In this document: one piece after another, positions 26,596 to 35,350 of the stretch | Numbering within the stretch: position 1 is the first letter of the stretch | Layout of the letters: the number at the start of each line of letters is the position of its first letter | Origin: Kitasatospora arboriphila | Lineage (GTDB): Bacteria > Actinomycetota > Actinomycetes > Mycobacteriales > Mycobacteriaceae | NCBI RefSeq assembly: GCF_000717275.1 | Contig: NZ_JNYV01000005.1 | Location: 124,001 to 188,000 of the forward strand | Direction of reading: 5' to 3' | Length of the DNA: 64,000 nt | Program-made: the position numbers and the translations under genes | Notes under the pieces: generated by a model | Database searches by the model: none | What the model saw: the letters and a program-made list of their open reading frames with translations, nothing else | What the model was told of the DNA's origin: nothing

Positions 26596-27861
26596 GTGAC
26601 TAACTCTCTTCGCGATTACTCCACCCTCGGCGGGAATTTCCCGAACGTCGTCGTGACATCGATGGTTGCCACCACTTCCGTCGGCGAAGACCTCGATTCC
26701 ACGTGGAAGGGTCTTCTCGCCGGAGAGAGTGGCATCAAAACGCTCACCGACGACTGGGTCGAGGAGTACGACCTCCCGGTCCGGTTCGGTGGGCGGCTTG
26801 TCAAAGATCCGACCGACGAGGTCTCGCGGGTCCAGGCCCGCCGCATGGCCTACGTCGAGCGGATCGCCTACGTGATGGGCAAGCGTCTCTGGGTACATGC
26901 CGGCGAGCCCGACGTCGAGAAAGATCGTCTCGGGGTTGTCATCGGCACCGGACTCGGTGGCGGCGACGCTCTGATCGAGGCCGACAGGGTCATGAAGACC
27001 ACGGGCAACTACCGCAAGGTGTCCCCGCTGGCAGTACCCATGTCGATGCCCAACGGTCCCGCCGCGGTCGTCGGCCTCGAGATCGGGGCCAAGGCCGGCG
27101 TCATCACGCCGATTTCCGCCTGCTCCTCGGGATCTGAGGCCATCGCCCACGCGTGGCGACAGATCGTCATGGGTGACGCCGACATCGTCGTCACCGGTGG
27201 CGTCGAGGGTCACATCGACTCGGTCCCCATCGCGAGCTTCGCGATGATGCGTGCGATGAGCACCCGCAACGAGGACCCGGCCGCAGCCTCGCGCCCGTTC
27301 GACAAGGACCGCGACGGCTTCGTCTTCGGCGAAGCCGCTGCACTCATGGTCATCGAGCGTGAGGACCACGCTCGTGCCCGTGGCGCGCACATCCACGCGC
27401 GCGTGCTCGGTGCGGGCATCACATCCGACGGCTACCACCTGGTCGCACCCGACCCGGAGGGAACCGGCGCCGCACGGGCAATGAAACGCGCGATGTCGAC
27501 AGCTGGGCTGAGTGCATCGGACATCACCCACGTCAACGCCCACGCCACGTCCACCTCGGTGGGCGATACGGCTGAAGCGTTCGCGATCAACGCGGCCGTC
27601 GGCGATCACGCCGCGGTCTACGCACCGAAGTCTGCCCTCGGGCACTCCATCGGTGCGGTGGGGGCACTCGAATCGGTTCTGACCATCAAGGCCATCGAAG
27701 AGGGAGTCATCCCTCCGACCCTGAACCTCGACAATCAGGATCCGGAAATCAACCTCGACGTGGTTCACGGTGAACCCCGTTACGGCCAGATCGAATACGC
27801 CATCAACAACTCGTTCGGATTCGGTGGGCACAATGTCGCGCTCGCCTTTGGGCGCTACTGA
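26596..27861 (+). CDS. kasA: Beta-ketoacyl-ACP synthase, mycolate FAS-II
   Basis: Condensing enzyme of 421 aa that extends acyl-AcpM with malonyl-AcpM. Catalytic Cys176 is in SACSSGS, with histidines in [11 protein letters not shown] and LGHSIGAVG, completing the Cys-His-His triad. It starts at GTG 26596. In mycobacteria a second synthase, kasB, follows; here accD6 follows directly, so only one Kas enzyme is encoded in the operon. This fits the shorter mycolic acids of Gordonia-like genera. Confidence 0.95.
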   Translation: MTNSLRDYSTLGGNFPNVVVTSMVATTSVGEDLDSTWKGLLAGESGIKTLTDDWVEEYDLPVRFGGRLVKDPTDEVSRVQARRMAYVERIAYVMGKRLWVHAGEPDVEKDRLGVVIGTGLGGGDALIEADRVMKTTGNYRKVSPLAVPMSMPNGPAAVVGLEIGAKAGVITPISACSSGSEAIAHAWRQIVMGDADIVVTGGVEGHIDSVPIASFAMMRAMSTRNEDPAAASRPFDKDRDGFVFGEAAALMVIEREDHARARGAHIHARVLGAGITSDGYHLVAPDPEGTGAARAMKRAMSTAGLSASDITHVNAHATSTSVGDTAEAFAINAAVGDHAAVYAPKSALGHSIGAVGALESVLTIKAIEEGVIPPTLNLDNQDPEINLDVVHGEPRYGQIEYAINNSFGFGGHNVALAFGRY

Positions 27862-27921
27862 CCCGTTGCCCCCTGTTCCTTCACGACAGGGCGCTTGAAG
27901 ATCTACCTGTAAGGAGATTCC

Positions 27922-29373
27922 ATGACCACCATGGCCCCGATCACCAAGCACGAAGAGTCGGTCGATCCACGAGATCCATTGCTGCGCTTGACCAATTTCT
28001 TCGACGAAGCGTCGATGTCGTTGCTGCACCCCCGCGACAAGTCGGGAGTGCAGGCTGCAGTCGGGCGAGTCAACGGTGTTCGCACCGTCGCCTACTGCAC
28101 CGACGGCACCGTGATGGGTGGGGCCATGGGGGTGGTGGGATGTAAGCACATCGTCAACGCCATCGACACCGCCATCGCCGAGCAGGCACCGGTCATCGGT
28201 ATCTGGCATTCCGGCGGAGCGCGGTTGGCCGAAGGCGTCGAAGCACTGCACGCCGTCGGCGAGGTGTTCGAGGCGATGGTTCGCGCGTCGGGCTACGTCC
28301 CGCAGATCTCCGTGGTGGTCGGTTTCGCAGCCGGCGGCGCCGCATACGGCCCGGCCCTCACCGACATCGTGATCATGGCCCCGGCCGGACGCGTGTTCGT
28401 CACCGGCCCCGACGTGGTCAAGAGCGTCACCGGCGAGGTCGTGGACATGGAGTCGCTCGGCGGCCCACTCACCCACGGCAAGAAGTCGGGCGTCTCGCAC
28501 ATCACCGCAGATTCCGAGCCCGACGCCTACTGGCGAGCACGCCGGCTCATCGCCACCTTCAGCCAGCAAGGACACTTCAGCCGTCAGAAGGCCGAAGCCG
28601 GCGACACCGACCTGCGGGCCCTGCTGCCCGAGTCGAACCGTCGCGCGTACGACGTCCACCCGATTGTGCGGGCCCTGCTCGACACCGACATCGCGGCCGA
28701 CGGCGAAACCGAGATCTCGAGTTTCGAAGAGCTGCAAGCAAAATGGGCTCCGAACATCACCATTGGGTTCGGCCGACTGTCCGGCCGAAGTGTCGGCGTC
28801 ATCGCCAACAACCCGCTGCGCATGGGCGGCTGCCTCAACTCCGAAAGCGCCGAGAAGGCCGCACGCTTTGTGCGTCTCTGCGACGCATTCGGCATCCCCC
28901 TGATCGTGATGACCGACGTCCCGGGCTACCTCCCCGGAGTCGGCCAGGAATGGGACGGCGTCGTCCGACGTGGAGCCAAACTGCTCCACGCATTCGCCGA
29001 ATGCTCGGTTCCCCGCGTCACCCTGGTCACCCGCAAGATCTACGGCGGCGCCTACATCGCGATGAACTCGCGTGCCCTCGGTGCCACCGCAGTGTTCGCA
29101 TGGCCGGGATCCGAGGTCGCCGTCATGGGCGCCAAGGCCGCGGTCGGCATCCTGCACAAGAAAGCTCTGGCAGCAGCGCCCGACGACGAGCGCGAAGCAC
29201 TGCACGAACGTCTCGCCGTCGAGCACGAAGCCATCGCCGGCGGCGTGGGTCGCGCACAGTCGATCGGCGTGGTCGACGAGATCATCGATCCCGCCAAAAC
29301 CCGCAGCATCATCGCCGAAGCCCTCGCATCGGCACCGGCACGGCGTGGACGCCATAAGAACATACCGCTCTGA
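27922..29373 (+). CDS. accD6: Acyl-CoA carboxylase beta subunit (acetyl/propionyl-CoA)
   Basis: Carboxyltransferase subunit of 483 aa that makes malonyl-CoA for FAS-II. Crotonase-fold N-terminal half contains the oxyanion segment GGARLAEGVEAL and FAAGGAAYGPALTD; the C-terminal half contains MTDVPGYLPGVGQEWDGVVRRGAKLL and KIYGGAYIAMNS. Last gene of the fabD-acpM-kasA-accD6 operon, with AAGGAGA before the ATG. It is followed by a 57-bp tandem repeat and a strong terminator. Confidence 0.94.
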   Translation: MTTMAPITKHEESVDPRDPLLRLTNFFDEASMSLLHPRDKSGVQAAVGRVNGVRTVAYCTDGTVMGGAMGVVGCKHIVNAIDTAIAEQAPVIGIWHSGGARLAEGVEALHAVGEVFEAMVRASGYVPQISVVVGFAAGGAAYGPALTDIVIMAPAGRVFVTGPDVVKSVTGEVVDMESLGGPLTHGKKSGVSHITADSEPDAYWRARRLIATFSQQGHFSRQKAEAGDTDLRALLPESNRRAYDVHPIVRALLDTDIAADGETEISSFEELQAKWAPNITIGFGRLSGRSVGVIANNPLRMGGCLNSESAEKAARFVRLCDAFGIPLIVMTDVPGYLPGVGQEWDGVVRRGAKLLHAFAECSVPRVTLVTRKIYGGAYIAMNSRALGATAVFAWPGSEVAVMGAKAAVGILHKKALAAAPDDEREALHERLAVEHEAIAGGVGRAQSIGVVDEIIDPAKTRSIIAEALASAPARRGRHKNIPL

Positions 29374-29422
29374 TTGTTCGCTTTGGTGTGGGCCTAGGTG
29401 CGCGCTCTTCGCTCGTCACGTG

Positions 29423-29593
29423 GCCGCTTCGCGCCGCGTTCCTCACTGCATCGCACGCGGCCCACACCTTCGCTCACGGGCCGCTTCGCGCCGCGTTCCT
29501 CACTGCATCGCACGCGGCCCACACCTTCGCTCACGGGCCGCTTCGCGCCGCGTTCCTGACTGCATCACGCGCGGCCTACGCCTGCGCTCACGT
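29423..29593. repeat. Three tandem 57-bp repeats after accD6
   Basis: Units start at 29423, 29480 and 29537 (GCCGCTTCGCGCCGCG...). The first two are nearly identical; the third has scattered substitutions. A partial unit may precede them. They lie between the accD6 stop and the terminator, in the untranslated tail. The period is 19 codons, and one frame stays open through them, but no start or ribosome site supports translation. Confidence 0.88.
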
Positions 29594-29620
29594 AGGGGGG
29601 CTTCAAGAGCACCAACGACA

Positions 29621-29660
29621 CCGGCCCGGACTTTTTCAGTCCGGGCCGGTTTTGTTGTCT
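29621..29660. terminator. Strong terminator between accD6 and DUF3145 gene
   Basis: A perfect 12-bp stem (CCGGCCCGGACT with AGTCCGGGCCGG), a 5-nt loop and a following TTTTGTTGTCTT on the plus strand. It ends the fabD-accD6 operon and, being followed closely by the convergent DUF3145 gene, may act in both directions. Confidence 0.9.
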
Positions 29661-29671
29661 TGTCTACGCGT

Positions 29672-30190
29672 TCAGCCCACGCGCTGATGCAGCCAGGTGA
29701 CCTCTGCGCCATCGCCGCCCATGCGGAATGACTCGAGGGCCTCGTCCCACGCGGTGCCGAGCGCAGCATCGAGCGCGCCGGCCAATTCCATTCCGTCGGT
29801 GTGCGATTCGATGAGTGCGCGCAATTGCATCTCGCCCACGATCACGTCGCCGTTGGCGCTCATCGAACCGCGCCACAATCCGAGACCGGGTACATGGCTG
29901 AAGCGTTCACCGTCCACACCTTCGCTGGCGTTCTCGGTGACCTCGAAACGCAGGACCGTCCATTCACGGAGGGCATTGGCCAGTCGAGCACCTGTACCCA
30001 CGGGCCCCACCCAGTCGACCGTGGCACGCTGCAACCCCGGCCCTGCGTCCTGCGCCGACCATTTCAGGTTGGCGCGGGCGTCTAGGGTCGACGAAAGAGC
30101 CCACTCGACATGTGGGCACAACGCGACGGGTGCGGAGTGTATGTACACAACACCCGATGTCACGTCCGCAAACTGATTCAGATTGCGCAC
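29672..30190 (-). CDS. DUF3145 family protein
   Basis: A 172-aa soluble protein of an actinobacterial family of unknown function (DUF3145), recognised by GVVYIHSAPVALCPHVEWAL near the N-terminus and the FRMGGDGAEVTWLHQRVG ending. The GTG at 30190 has GGAGG 5 nt upstream, an unusually good site. It is convergent with the FAS-II operon across the terminator at 29621. Its constant association with the fatty-acid genes in this order is known to me only loosely. Confidence 0.86.
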   Translation of the reverse strand: MRNLNQFADVTSGVVYIHSAPVALCPHVEWALSSTLDARANLKWSAQDAGPGLQRATVDWVGPVGTGARLANALREWTVLRFEVTENASEGVDGERFSHVPGLGLWRGSMSANGDVIVGEMQLRALIESHTDGMELAGALDAALGTAWDEALESFRMGGDGAEVTWLHQRVG

Positions 30191-30311
30191 TTTCCACCTC
30201 CGGTTTCGACGAGAACGTCTTCCCCAACGTCTGTCGCACCAGGAGCAGATATCACACCTTTGGTGTTTATTGTGCCTTAAGTGACCCGTGTTGCGCTAGT
30301 GCACGGTGATT

Positions 30312-31118
30312 TCAATGTGTCAGCGACTCGACAACTGAATCGTTGAACTCGCTCCACAACGGCTTCGCCCACGGCCCAAAATCGCGGTCGGTCAACACAA
30401 CGCACGCAGCCGACAACGCCGGATCGACCCACAAGAATGTGCCCGACTGACCAAAGTGCCCAAAGGTCCCCGGGCTATTGGCCGCACCGGTCCAGTGCGG
30501 ATCCTTGTTCGAGCGCAATTCGAACCCCAGACCCCAATCGCACGGCCGGTGCTTTCCGTACCCGGGCACGAATCCGTCGAGCCCGGGAAACTGCACCGAC
30601 GTCGCATCGGCGAACAACGAGAGCGACACCAATTTCGGGTTGAGCAGCTCGACCGCAAATGCCGCAAGGTCCCCGACCGACGAGTGCGCCATGTGCCCCG
30701 CCGACCCTTGCAATGATGTGGACCCCATGCCGAGTGGCTCGCACACGCCTTGATGCAGATAGTCCGCGAACTCGATGCCCGTCTCCGCCCCGATCAGATC
30801 GGCGAGCACCTCGAATCCTGCGCTGGAGTAAATCCGCTGCTCCCCCACACCCGCCGTCGGGGCACGGCCCTCGAACGGCAGGCCCGATGCGTGCGCCAAC
30901 AGATGGCGAACGGTGGAGCCTTCCGGCCCGGCCGGCTGATCGAGCTCGATCGCCCCTTCTTCGACCGCAACCAGAGCTGCATGTGCTGTCAGCAGCTTGG
31001 TGACCGACGCGAGCAGGAACACCCGCTGCTGGTCGCCATGGCTTTCGACGACCTCTCCGCCGGCGACCACCGCAGCCGCCACCGTGTCGACCGGCCATTC
31101 CTCGAGTTGTCTGAGCAT
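30312..31118 (-). CDS. Serine beta-lactamase-fold hydrolase
   Basis: A 268-aa penicillin-binding-protein-like hydrolase (class C beta-lactamase/esterase family). Nucleophile Ser38 and Lys41 are in ASVTK, the YSS triad is in IYSSAGFEVLADL, and the third element is HFGQSGTFLW. There is no signal peptide, so it probably acts in the cytoplasm as an esterase or amidase. Substrate unknown. A strong terminator separates it from the adh gene upstream on the same strand. Confidence 0.85.
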   Translation of the reverse strand: MLRQLEEWPVDTVAAAVVAGGEVVESHGDQQRVFLLASVTKLLTAHAALVAVEEGAIELDQPAGPEGSTVRHLLAHASGLPFEGRAPTAGVGEQRIYSSAGFEVLADLIGAETGIEFADYLHQGVCEPLGMGSTSLQGSAGHMAHSSVGDLAAFAVELLNPKLVSLSLFADATSVQFPGLDGFVPGYGKHRPCDWGLGFELRSNKDPHWTGAANSPGTFGHFGQSGTFLWVDPALSAACVVLTDRDFGPWAKPLWSEFNDSVVESLTH

Positions 31119-31241
31119 GGGTTCATGCCATCACGACCCAGGCGGCACGAGCAACACGCCGCAGCTACACACCTTGGAAATCGTTGCGGCGCAGCGGTTG
31201 GGCACCTTCTGTGCAGGCGCCCGACCACACCCGAGAGACAG

Positions 31242-31279
31242 AAAAAAATGGGGCCGGCGAGTGTGCGCTCGCCGGCCCC
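31242..31279 (-). terminator. Intrinsic terminator after the alcohol dehydrogenase gene
   Basis: A perfect 12-bp stem (31250-31261 with 31268-31279) has a 6-nt loop and is followed on the minus strand by ATTTTTTT. It lies 21 bp past the adh stop. Confidence 0.92.
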
Positions 31280-31299
31280 GGTGAGAGGGTTCGGGTTGA

Positions 31300-32436
31300 T
31301 CAGACCGCGTGATCTTCGTCGGTGAACCGGATGACTCCACGAATGTTCTTGCCGTCCAGCATGTCCTGGTAGCCCTCGTTGATCTGATCGAGACGGTATT
31401 GGCGGGTGACCATGTCGTCGAGGTTCAGCTTGCCCATCTTGTACAGCGAGAGCAGCTGCGGGATGTCGAGCTTGGGGCTGGCGCCACCGAAGATCGTTCC
31501 CTGCAGGTTCTTCTGGAGCAGGGTCAGCATCGCGAGGTTGAGGGTGACGTCGGACTCCATCATGTTGCCCATACCGGTGAGCACGCAGGTGCCGGCCTTG
31601 GCCGTGATGCCCATCCAGAGATCAACATCCTTGCCGTGCACCTCACCGACGGTGACGATCACTTTCTTTGCCATCTGCCCGGCGGTCACCTCGGCGATGG
31701 TCATGGCTGCCTCTTCGACACTGGCGAATGCGTGCGTGGCCCCGAACTTCATGGCCTGCTCGCGCTTCCACTCCACCGGGTCGATCGCGAAGACATAGCG
31801 CGCACCCGAGAGCACAGCTCCCTGGAGAGCGGAGATGCCGACACCACCGATGCCGACGATCGCGACATCTTCACCCGCCTGCACGTTCGCACTGTGGGTG
31901 GCCGAGCCGTAACCGGTGGGAACACCGCAACCCACCAGGCAGGCGACCTCGAACGGGATCTCTGGATCGATCTTCACCACCGAGGTCTCGTGGACCACCA
32001 TGTATGGCGCGAACGTACCGAGCAGGGTCATCGGGTAAACGTTCTCGCCGTCTGCGGTCTGCACGCGGAAGGTGTGGTCGGACACCGCTTCTCCCTGCAA
32101 GAGCATGGCCCCCATGTCGCAGAGGTTGCTCAGCCCGGAACGGCACGACGGACATTTGCCGCAGGAGGGAATGAACGAGAGGACCACATGGTCGCCGACC
32201 TGGAAGTCGGTGACGCCTTCGCCGATCTCGTCCACGACTCCGGCGCCCTCATGGCCGCCGAGCACCGGGAACCCAGCCATCGGGATGCCGCCGGTCACCA
32301 GGTGGTGATCGGAGTGGCACATCCCGGCGGCTTCCATCCGGATCTTGACCTCGCCCTTGCGGGGGTCACCGATCTCGATCTCTTCGATCGCCCACTTCTC
32401 GTTGAAGTTCCGGAGCAAAGCGCCTTTGGTCTTCAT
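31300..32436 (-). CDS. NDMA-dependent-type zinc alcohol dehydrogenase
   Basis: Medium-chain dehydrogenase of 378 aa. Catalytic zinc ligands are in GMCHSDHH and GHEGAGVV, the structural zinc cysteines in CGKCPSCRSGLSNLC, and the NAD site in GIGGVGISALQGA. The overall pattern matches the actinobacterial NDMA-dependent (nicotinoprotein-like) alcohol/methanol dehydrogenase group that uses tightly bound NAD and often works with mycofactocin. No mycofactocin genes are in this window. Substrate is probably a primary alcohol. A promoter region of 258 bp (32437-32694) without genes lies upstream and holds the fadD terminator. Confidence 0.88.
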   Translation of the reverse strand: MKTKGALLRNFNEKWAIEEIEIGDPRKGEVKIRMEAAGMCHSDHHLVTGGIPMAGFPVLGGHEGAGVVDEIGEGVTDFQVGDHVVLSFIPSCGKCPSCRSGLSNLCDMGAMLLQGEAVSDHTFRVQTADGENVYPMTLLGTFAPYMVVHETSVVKIDPEIPFEVACLVGCGVPTGYGSATHSANVQAGEDVAIVGIGGVGISALQGAVLSGARYVFAIDPVEWKREQAMKFGATHAFASVEEAAMTIAEVTAGQMAKKVIVTVGEVHGKDVDLWMGITAKAGTCVLTGMGNMMESDVTLNLAMLTLLQKNLQGTIFGGASPKLDIPQLLSLYKMGKLNLDDMVTRQYRLDQINEGYQDMLDGKNIRGVIRFTDEDHAV

Positions 32437-32637
32437 TCAAACCCTCCACTCGCGGCGCCCGACGCGGCACCGCTCTTCTGCATTGAAGGTGACCACGTCA
32501 CCACGGTTCGACCACTGCAGTGACGACGGTCACTGGTCTCCAAGAAGTGTAACGTGTTTCAGTTTTCAGGGCCAGAACGGGTCTTGACCTGTGTCAGAAG
32601 ACTTTCCGAAAAGCGAGCAAACGGCAAGAAATTACGA

Positions 32638-32676
32638 GGACCCCCGACCGTCTCGCAAAGAGTCGATCGGGGGTCC
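32638..32676 (-). terminator. Intrinsic terminator after fadD
   Basis: A 10-bp stem (GGACCCCCGA at 32638-32647 with TCGGGGGTCC at 32667-32676) sits about 20 bp past the acyl-CoA synthetase stop, followed on the minus strand by TCGTAATTTCTT. Confidence 0.8.
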
Positions 32677-32694
32677 CGCGGTGTCACCTGGGTG

Positions 32695-34299
32695 TCAGTG
32701 CTTGAGACCGGCGTCCTTGCCGCCGTACTCCTTACGCAGCGACGGCTTGACGACCTTGCCCGACGCGTTGCGTGGCAATTCGTCGATGACGATCATTTCC
32801 TTGGGCTGCTTGAAGCGCGCGAGATGTTCGTTCAAGAACTCGATCAGTTCGTCGAAGGTCAGCTCTTCGCCGCGCTTGAGCACCACGATCGCGACAGGTA
32901 CCTCACCCCAGCGGTCATCGGCCTTGCCGACCACCGCTGCCTCGAGAATCTTCGGATGGGCGAACAGCGCATTCTCCACCTCGGCGCAGTAGATGTTCTC
33001 GCCGCCGGAGATGATCATGTCCTTCTTGCGGTCCACGACGTAGATGAAACCCTCATCGTCCATGCGGACCAGGTCGCCGGAATGGAACCAGCCGCCGGCG
33101 AATGCGTCGGCGGTGCCCTGCGGGTTCTGCCAGTAGCCCTCCATCATCGTGGGACCGCGGTAGACGATCTCGCCCACTTCACCCGGAGCAACATCGTTCA
33201 TCTCGGCGTCCACCACACGGGCCTGAACTGCCGGGATCACCTGGCCCACCGAACCCAGCTTCCGGAGCGCGTCCTTGCCCTCGAGCACACAGGTGATCGG
33301 CGACATCTCGGTCTGACCGAACACCGCGACGTTGATCGCTTCGGGGAAGGTGTCGGCCATGGCCTGCAAGACCGTGTCCGACGCGGGAGCCGCACCCCAC
33401 GAGATCACACGCAACTTGAGGTTGCGGGGCTTGGCCTGCTGCACCGCGCACACCAGCTGCCATTGAGCCGGGACCAGGAAGATCGAGGTGATCCCTTCCT
33501 TCTCCAGCACGTCGAGCAGCGATTCCGGATCGAAGGCCCCCAGGGGGTGGATCACCGTACGGATGCCCATGTAGAACAGCGGGGCCATCGCACCCATGGC
33601 GGCGATGTGGAACATCGGTGCCACACAAGAACCCACGTCGTCGTTGCGGATGTGCAGAGCCGAGATACAGGTAACCGCCTGCGCCTGCATGTTCGCGTGA
33701 GAAAGCATGGCACCCTTGGGATTACCGGTGGTTCCCGAGGTGTACATGATCATCGCGATCGAGTTCTCCGGCACATCGATCGCCGGAAGGTCGGAGGGGT
33801 CCTCTGCAAGAAGGAGCTCGTAGTCGAGCGCGTCGGCGACGTCGGACGGGCCGACGATGATCAGGTTCTCGATGCCATCGGCGCCCTTGCGGACCGCATC
33901 GGCCAGCGGCGCCAGCAGCGACTCGGTGATGACAACCTTCGCACCGCTGTCGGCCACGAGGAATCCGACCTCGGGAGGCGTCATCCGGATGTTGACCGGC
34001 ACCGCGATCGCACCGATGAGGTTGGCGCCGAAGATCGCCTCGACGTACTCACTGCGGTTCAGCATCAGGATCAGCACACGGTCGCCGAAACGCACACCGC
34101 GCCGGTACAGGGCTGCAGCGAACGCGACCGAGCGGTCGTTGAGTTCTTTCCACGTGGTGTCCTGCCCCTGGAAACGCAACGCCACGTCGTTCGGCTTCAT
34201 CGTCGCGTGCCGCCGCACGTGGGTGTTCCAGTTGTTCCGGCGCGACCGGAAAGGCTCTTCTACCAAGTGGTCTGATTGGGCCAACGTGGTGCTCGTCAT
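32695..34299 (-). CDS. Fatty-acyl-CoA synthetase (FadD family)
   Basis: ATP-dependent acyl-CoA ligase of 534 aa in the ANL superfamily. The P-loop-like motif YTSGTTGNPKGAML lies at about 185-200, the GQTEMS region at about 310, the hinge motif GWFHSGDLVRMDDEGF...DRKKDMI at about 400-430, and the catalytic Lys near NASGKVVK at the end. It activates a medium- or long-chain or aromatic fatty acid. It is co-directional with the enoyl-CoA hydratase-family gene 56 bp upstream, so they probably form a degradation operon. Confidence 0.9.
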   Translation of the reverse strand: MTSTTLAQSDHLVEEPFRSRRNNWNTHVRRHATMKPNDVALRFQGQDTTWKELNDRSVAFAAALYRRGVRFGDRVLILMLNRSEYVEAIFGANLIGAIAVPVNIRMTPPEVGFLVADSGAKVVITESLLAPLADAVRKGADGIENLIIVGPSDVADALDYELLLAEDPSDLPAIDVPENSIAMIMYTSGTTGNPKGAMLSHANMQAQAVTCISALHIRNDDVGSCVAPMFHIAAMGAMAPLFYMGIRTVIHPLGAFDPESLLDVLEKEGITSIFLVPAQWQLVCAVQQAKPRNLKLRVISWGAAPASDTVLQAMADTFPEAINVAVFGQTEMSPITCVLEGKDALRKLGSVGQVIPAVQARVVDAEMNDVAPGEVGEIVYRGPTMMEGYWQNPQGTADAFAGGWFHSGDLVRMDDEGFIYVVDRKKDMIISGGENIYCAEVENALFAHPKILEAAVVGKADDRWGEVPVAIVVLKRGEELTFDELIEFLNEHLARFKQPKEMIVIDELPRNASGKVVKPSLRKEYGGKDAGLKH

Positions 34300-34355
34300 G
34301 TTCTGCTTCCTGTCGTGGAACCGCCCGTTCGCGTCGAACGGGCCATTGTTGTCAT

Positions 34356-35177
34356 TTACTGGTTGGACGCCGATACGGGATTACGCGCCTTGCCGCGGGA
34401 GGCGAATGCTTCGATGAGCGCCGCGAACTCGGGCGACTGCAGCAGTTCGATCTGACCCTCACGTTCGAGGTCGAGTGCGAGGTCGAACCCAGCCAGCGTC
34501 TGAGCGTCGACCGCCTGCTTGGTCAGCTCCAACGCCCGTGGCGATGCGGCCAGCAGTTTGTCGATGACCGTGTCGACCTTGGCCTGCAGCGCATCCGGTT
34601 CCACCACCGCCGTCACCAGACCGTCTGCCCAGGCCTGTGCCGCCGGCAGTTTTTCTCCGAGGAGCGCCATCGCGTTGGCCCGGGCCCTGCCGACCGCGGC
34701 AGCGACGGTGGCGGTGGCGGCACCGTCAGGCATCAGCCCGATGTTCACAAAGGCCAGCAGGAAGTAGGCGTCGGACGCGGCGTAGACGAGATCCGAGGCA
34801 AACGCGATCGAGGCGCCGATACCGACGGCCGCCCCACCGACCACGGCGACCACGGGAACCTTGATCGCGCGAATGGCGCGGACCACGTCTGAACCGGTGT
34901 CGATGGTCTGCTCGGCACGGGCCCTGGCGTCCTCCGGCGACTGCGGTGGCTCGGCTGTCGCCATCGCCACGATGTCTGCCCCGGTACAGAAGTCGCGACC
35001 CGGTGCGCCCAGTACAACCACACGCACGGAGTCGTCCCTTGCCCACGCGGTCATCACCTCGATGAACGCCACACTGGTCTCGGAGGCCATGGAGTTCTTT
35101 CGCTCAGGCCTGTTGATCACCAGCCGAGCCACTCCACGTTCGTCGATCGACGTTGTCAGGCCGTCTTGCCCTTGCAT
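34356..35177 (-). CDS. Enoyl-CoA hydratase/isomerase family protein
   Basis: Crotonase-fold enzyme of 273 aa. Oxyanion-hole segments are GRDFCTGADIVAM and GGAAVGIGASIAFASD. At the position where hydratases carry their catalytic glutamates I see GLMPDGA, a PaaG/enoyl-CoA isomerase-like pattern with Asp, so isomerase activity is more likely than hydration. The ATG at 35177 (GAGGGTGG upstream) was chosen over 35234. It is upstream of fadD in the same direction and divergent from the tandem TetR regulator. Confidence 0.87.
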   Translation of the reverse strand: MQGQDGLTTSIDERGVARLVINRPERKNSMASETSVAFIEVMTAWARDDSVRVVVLGAPGRDFCTGADIVAMATAEPPQSPEDARARAEQTIDTGSDVVRAIRAIKVPVVAVVGGAAVGIGASIAFASDLVYAASDAYFLLAFVNIGLMPDGAATATVAAAVGRARANAMALLGEKLPAAQAWADGLVTAVVEPDALQAKVDTVIDKLLAASPRALELTKQAVDAQTLAGFDLALDLEREGQIELLQSPEFAALIEAFASRGKARNPVSASNQ

Positions 35178-35350
35178 GTTTGCCACCCTCGGCTCAGATC
35201 TGGCAGCTGCGACACAGATCACGTGAATCCACATTAACTTCTCAGATCGTGGTCGGGGGCGTCAAGTGACGTCGCACGGTGCCTGTGGCGGCGCACAACA
35301 CAGGCGGACCACCGCTGCGCCCACCCGGTACCTGCAGCTAGCATGATCGG

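Noticed and set aside
27868..27900. Hairpin between kasA and accD6 as a terminator
   Set aside because: The stem is imperfect with no U tract, and accD6 clearly belongs to the operon. At most it is an attenuator.
26593..29355. 920-aa open frame on the minus strand opposite kasA and accD6
   Set aside because: It lies wholly opposite two clear genes with intact catalytic residues. Long antisense frames are common in high-GC codon use, and the translation (His/Asp/Gly-rich, no domain) has no family pattern.
29423..29593. 57-bp repeats as a CRISPR array
   Set aside because: The whole unit repeats without unique spacers, and there are no cas genes nearby.
32554..34275. 573-aa plus-strand frame opposite fadD
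   Set aside because: The minus-strand fadD has all ANL motifs; the opposite frame is composition-driven.
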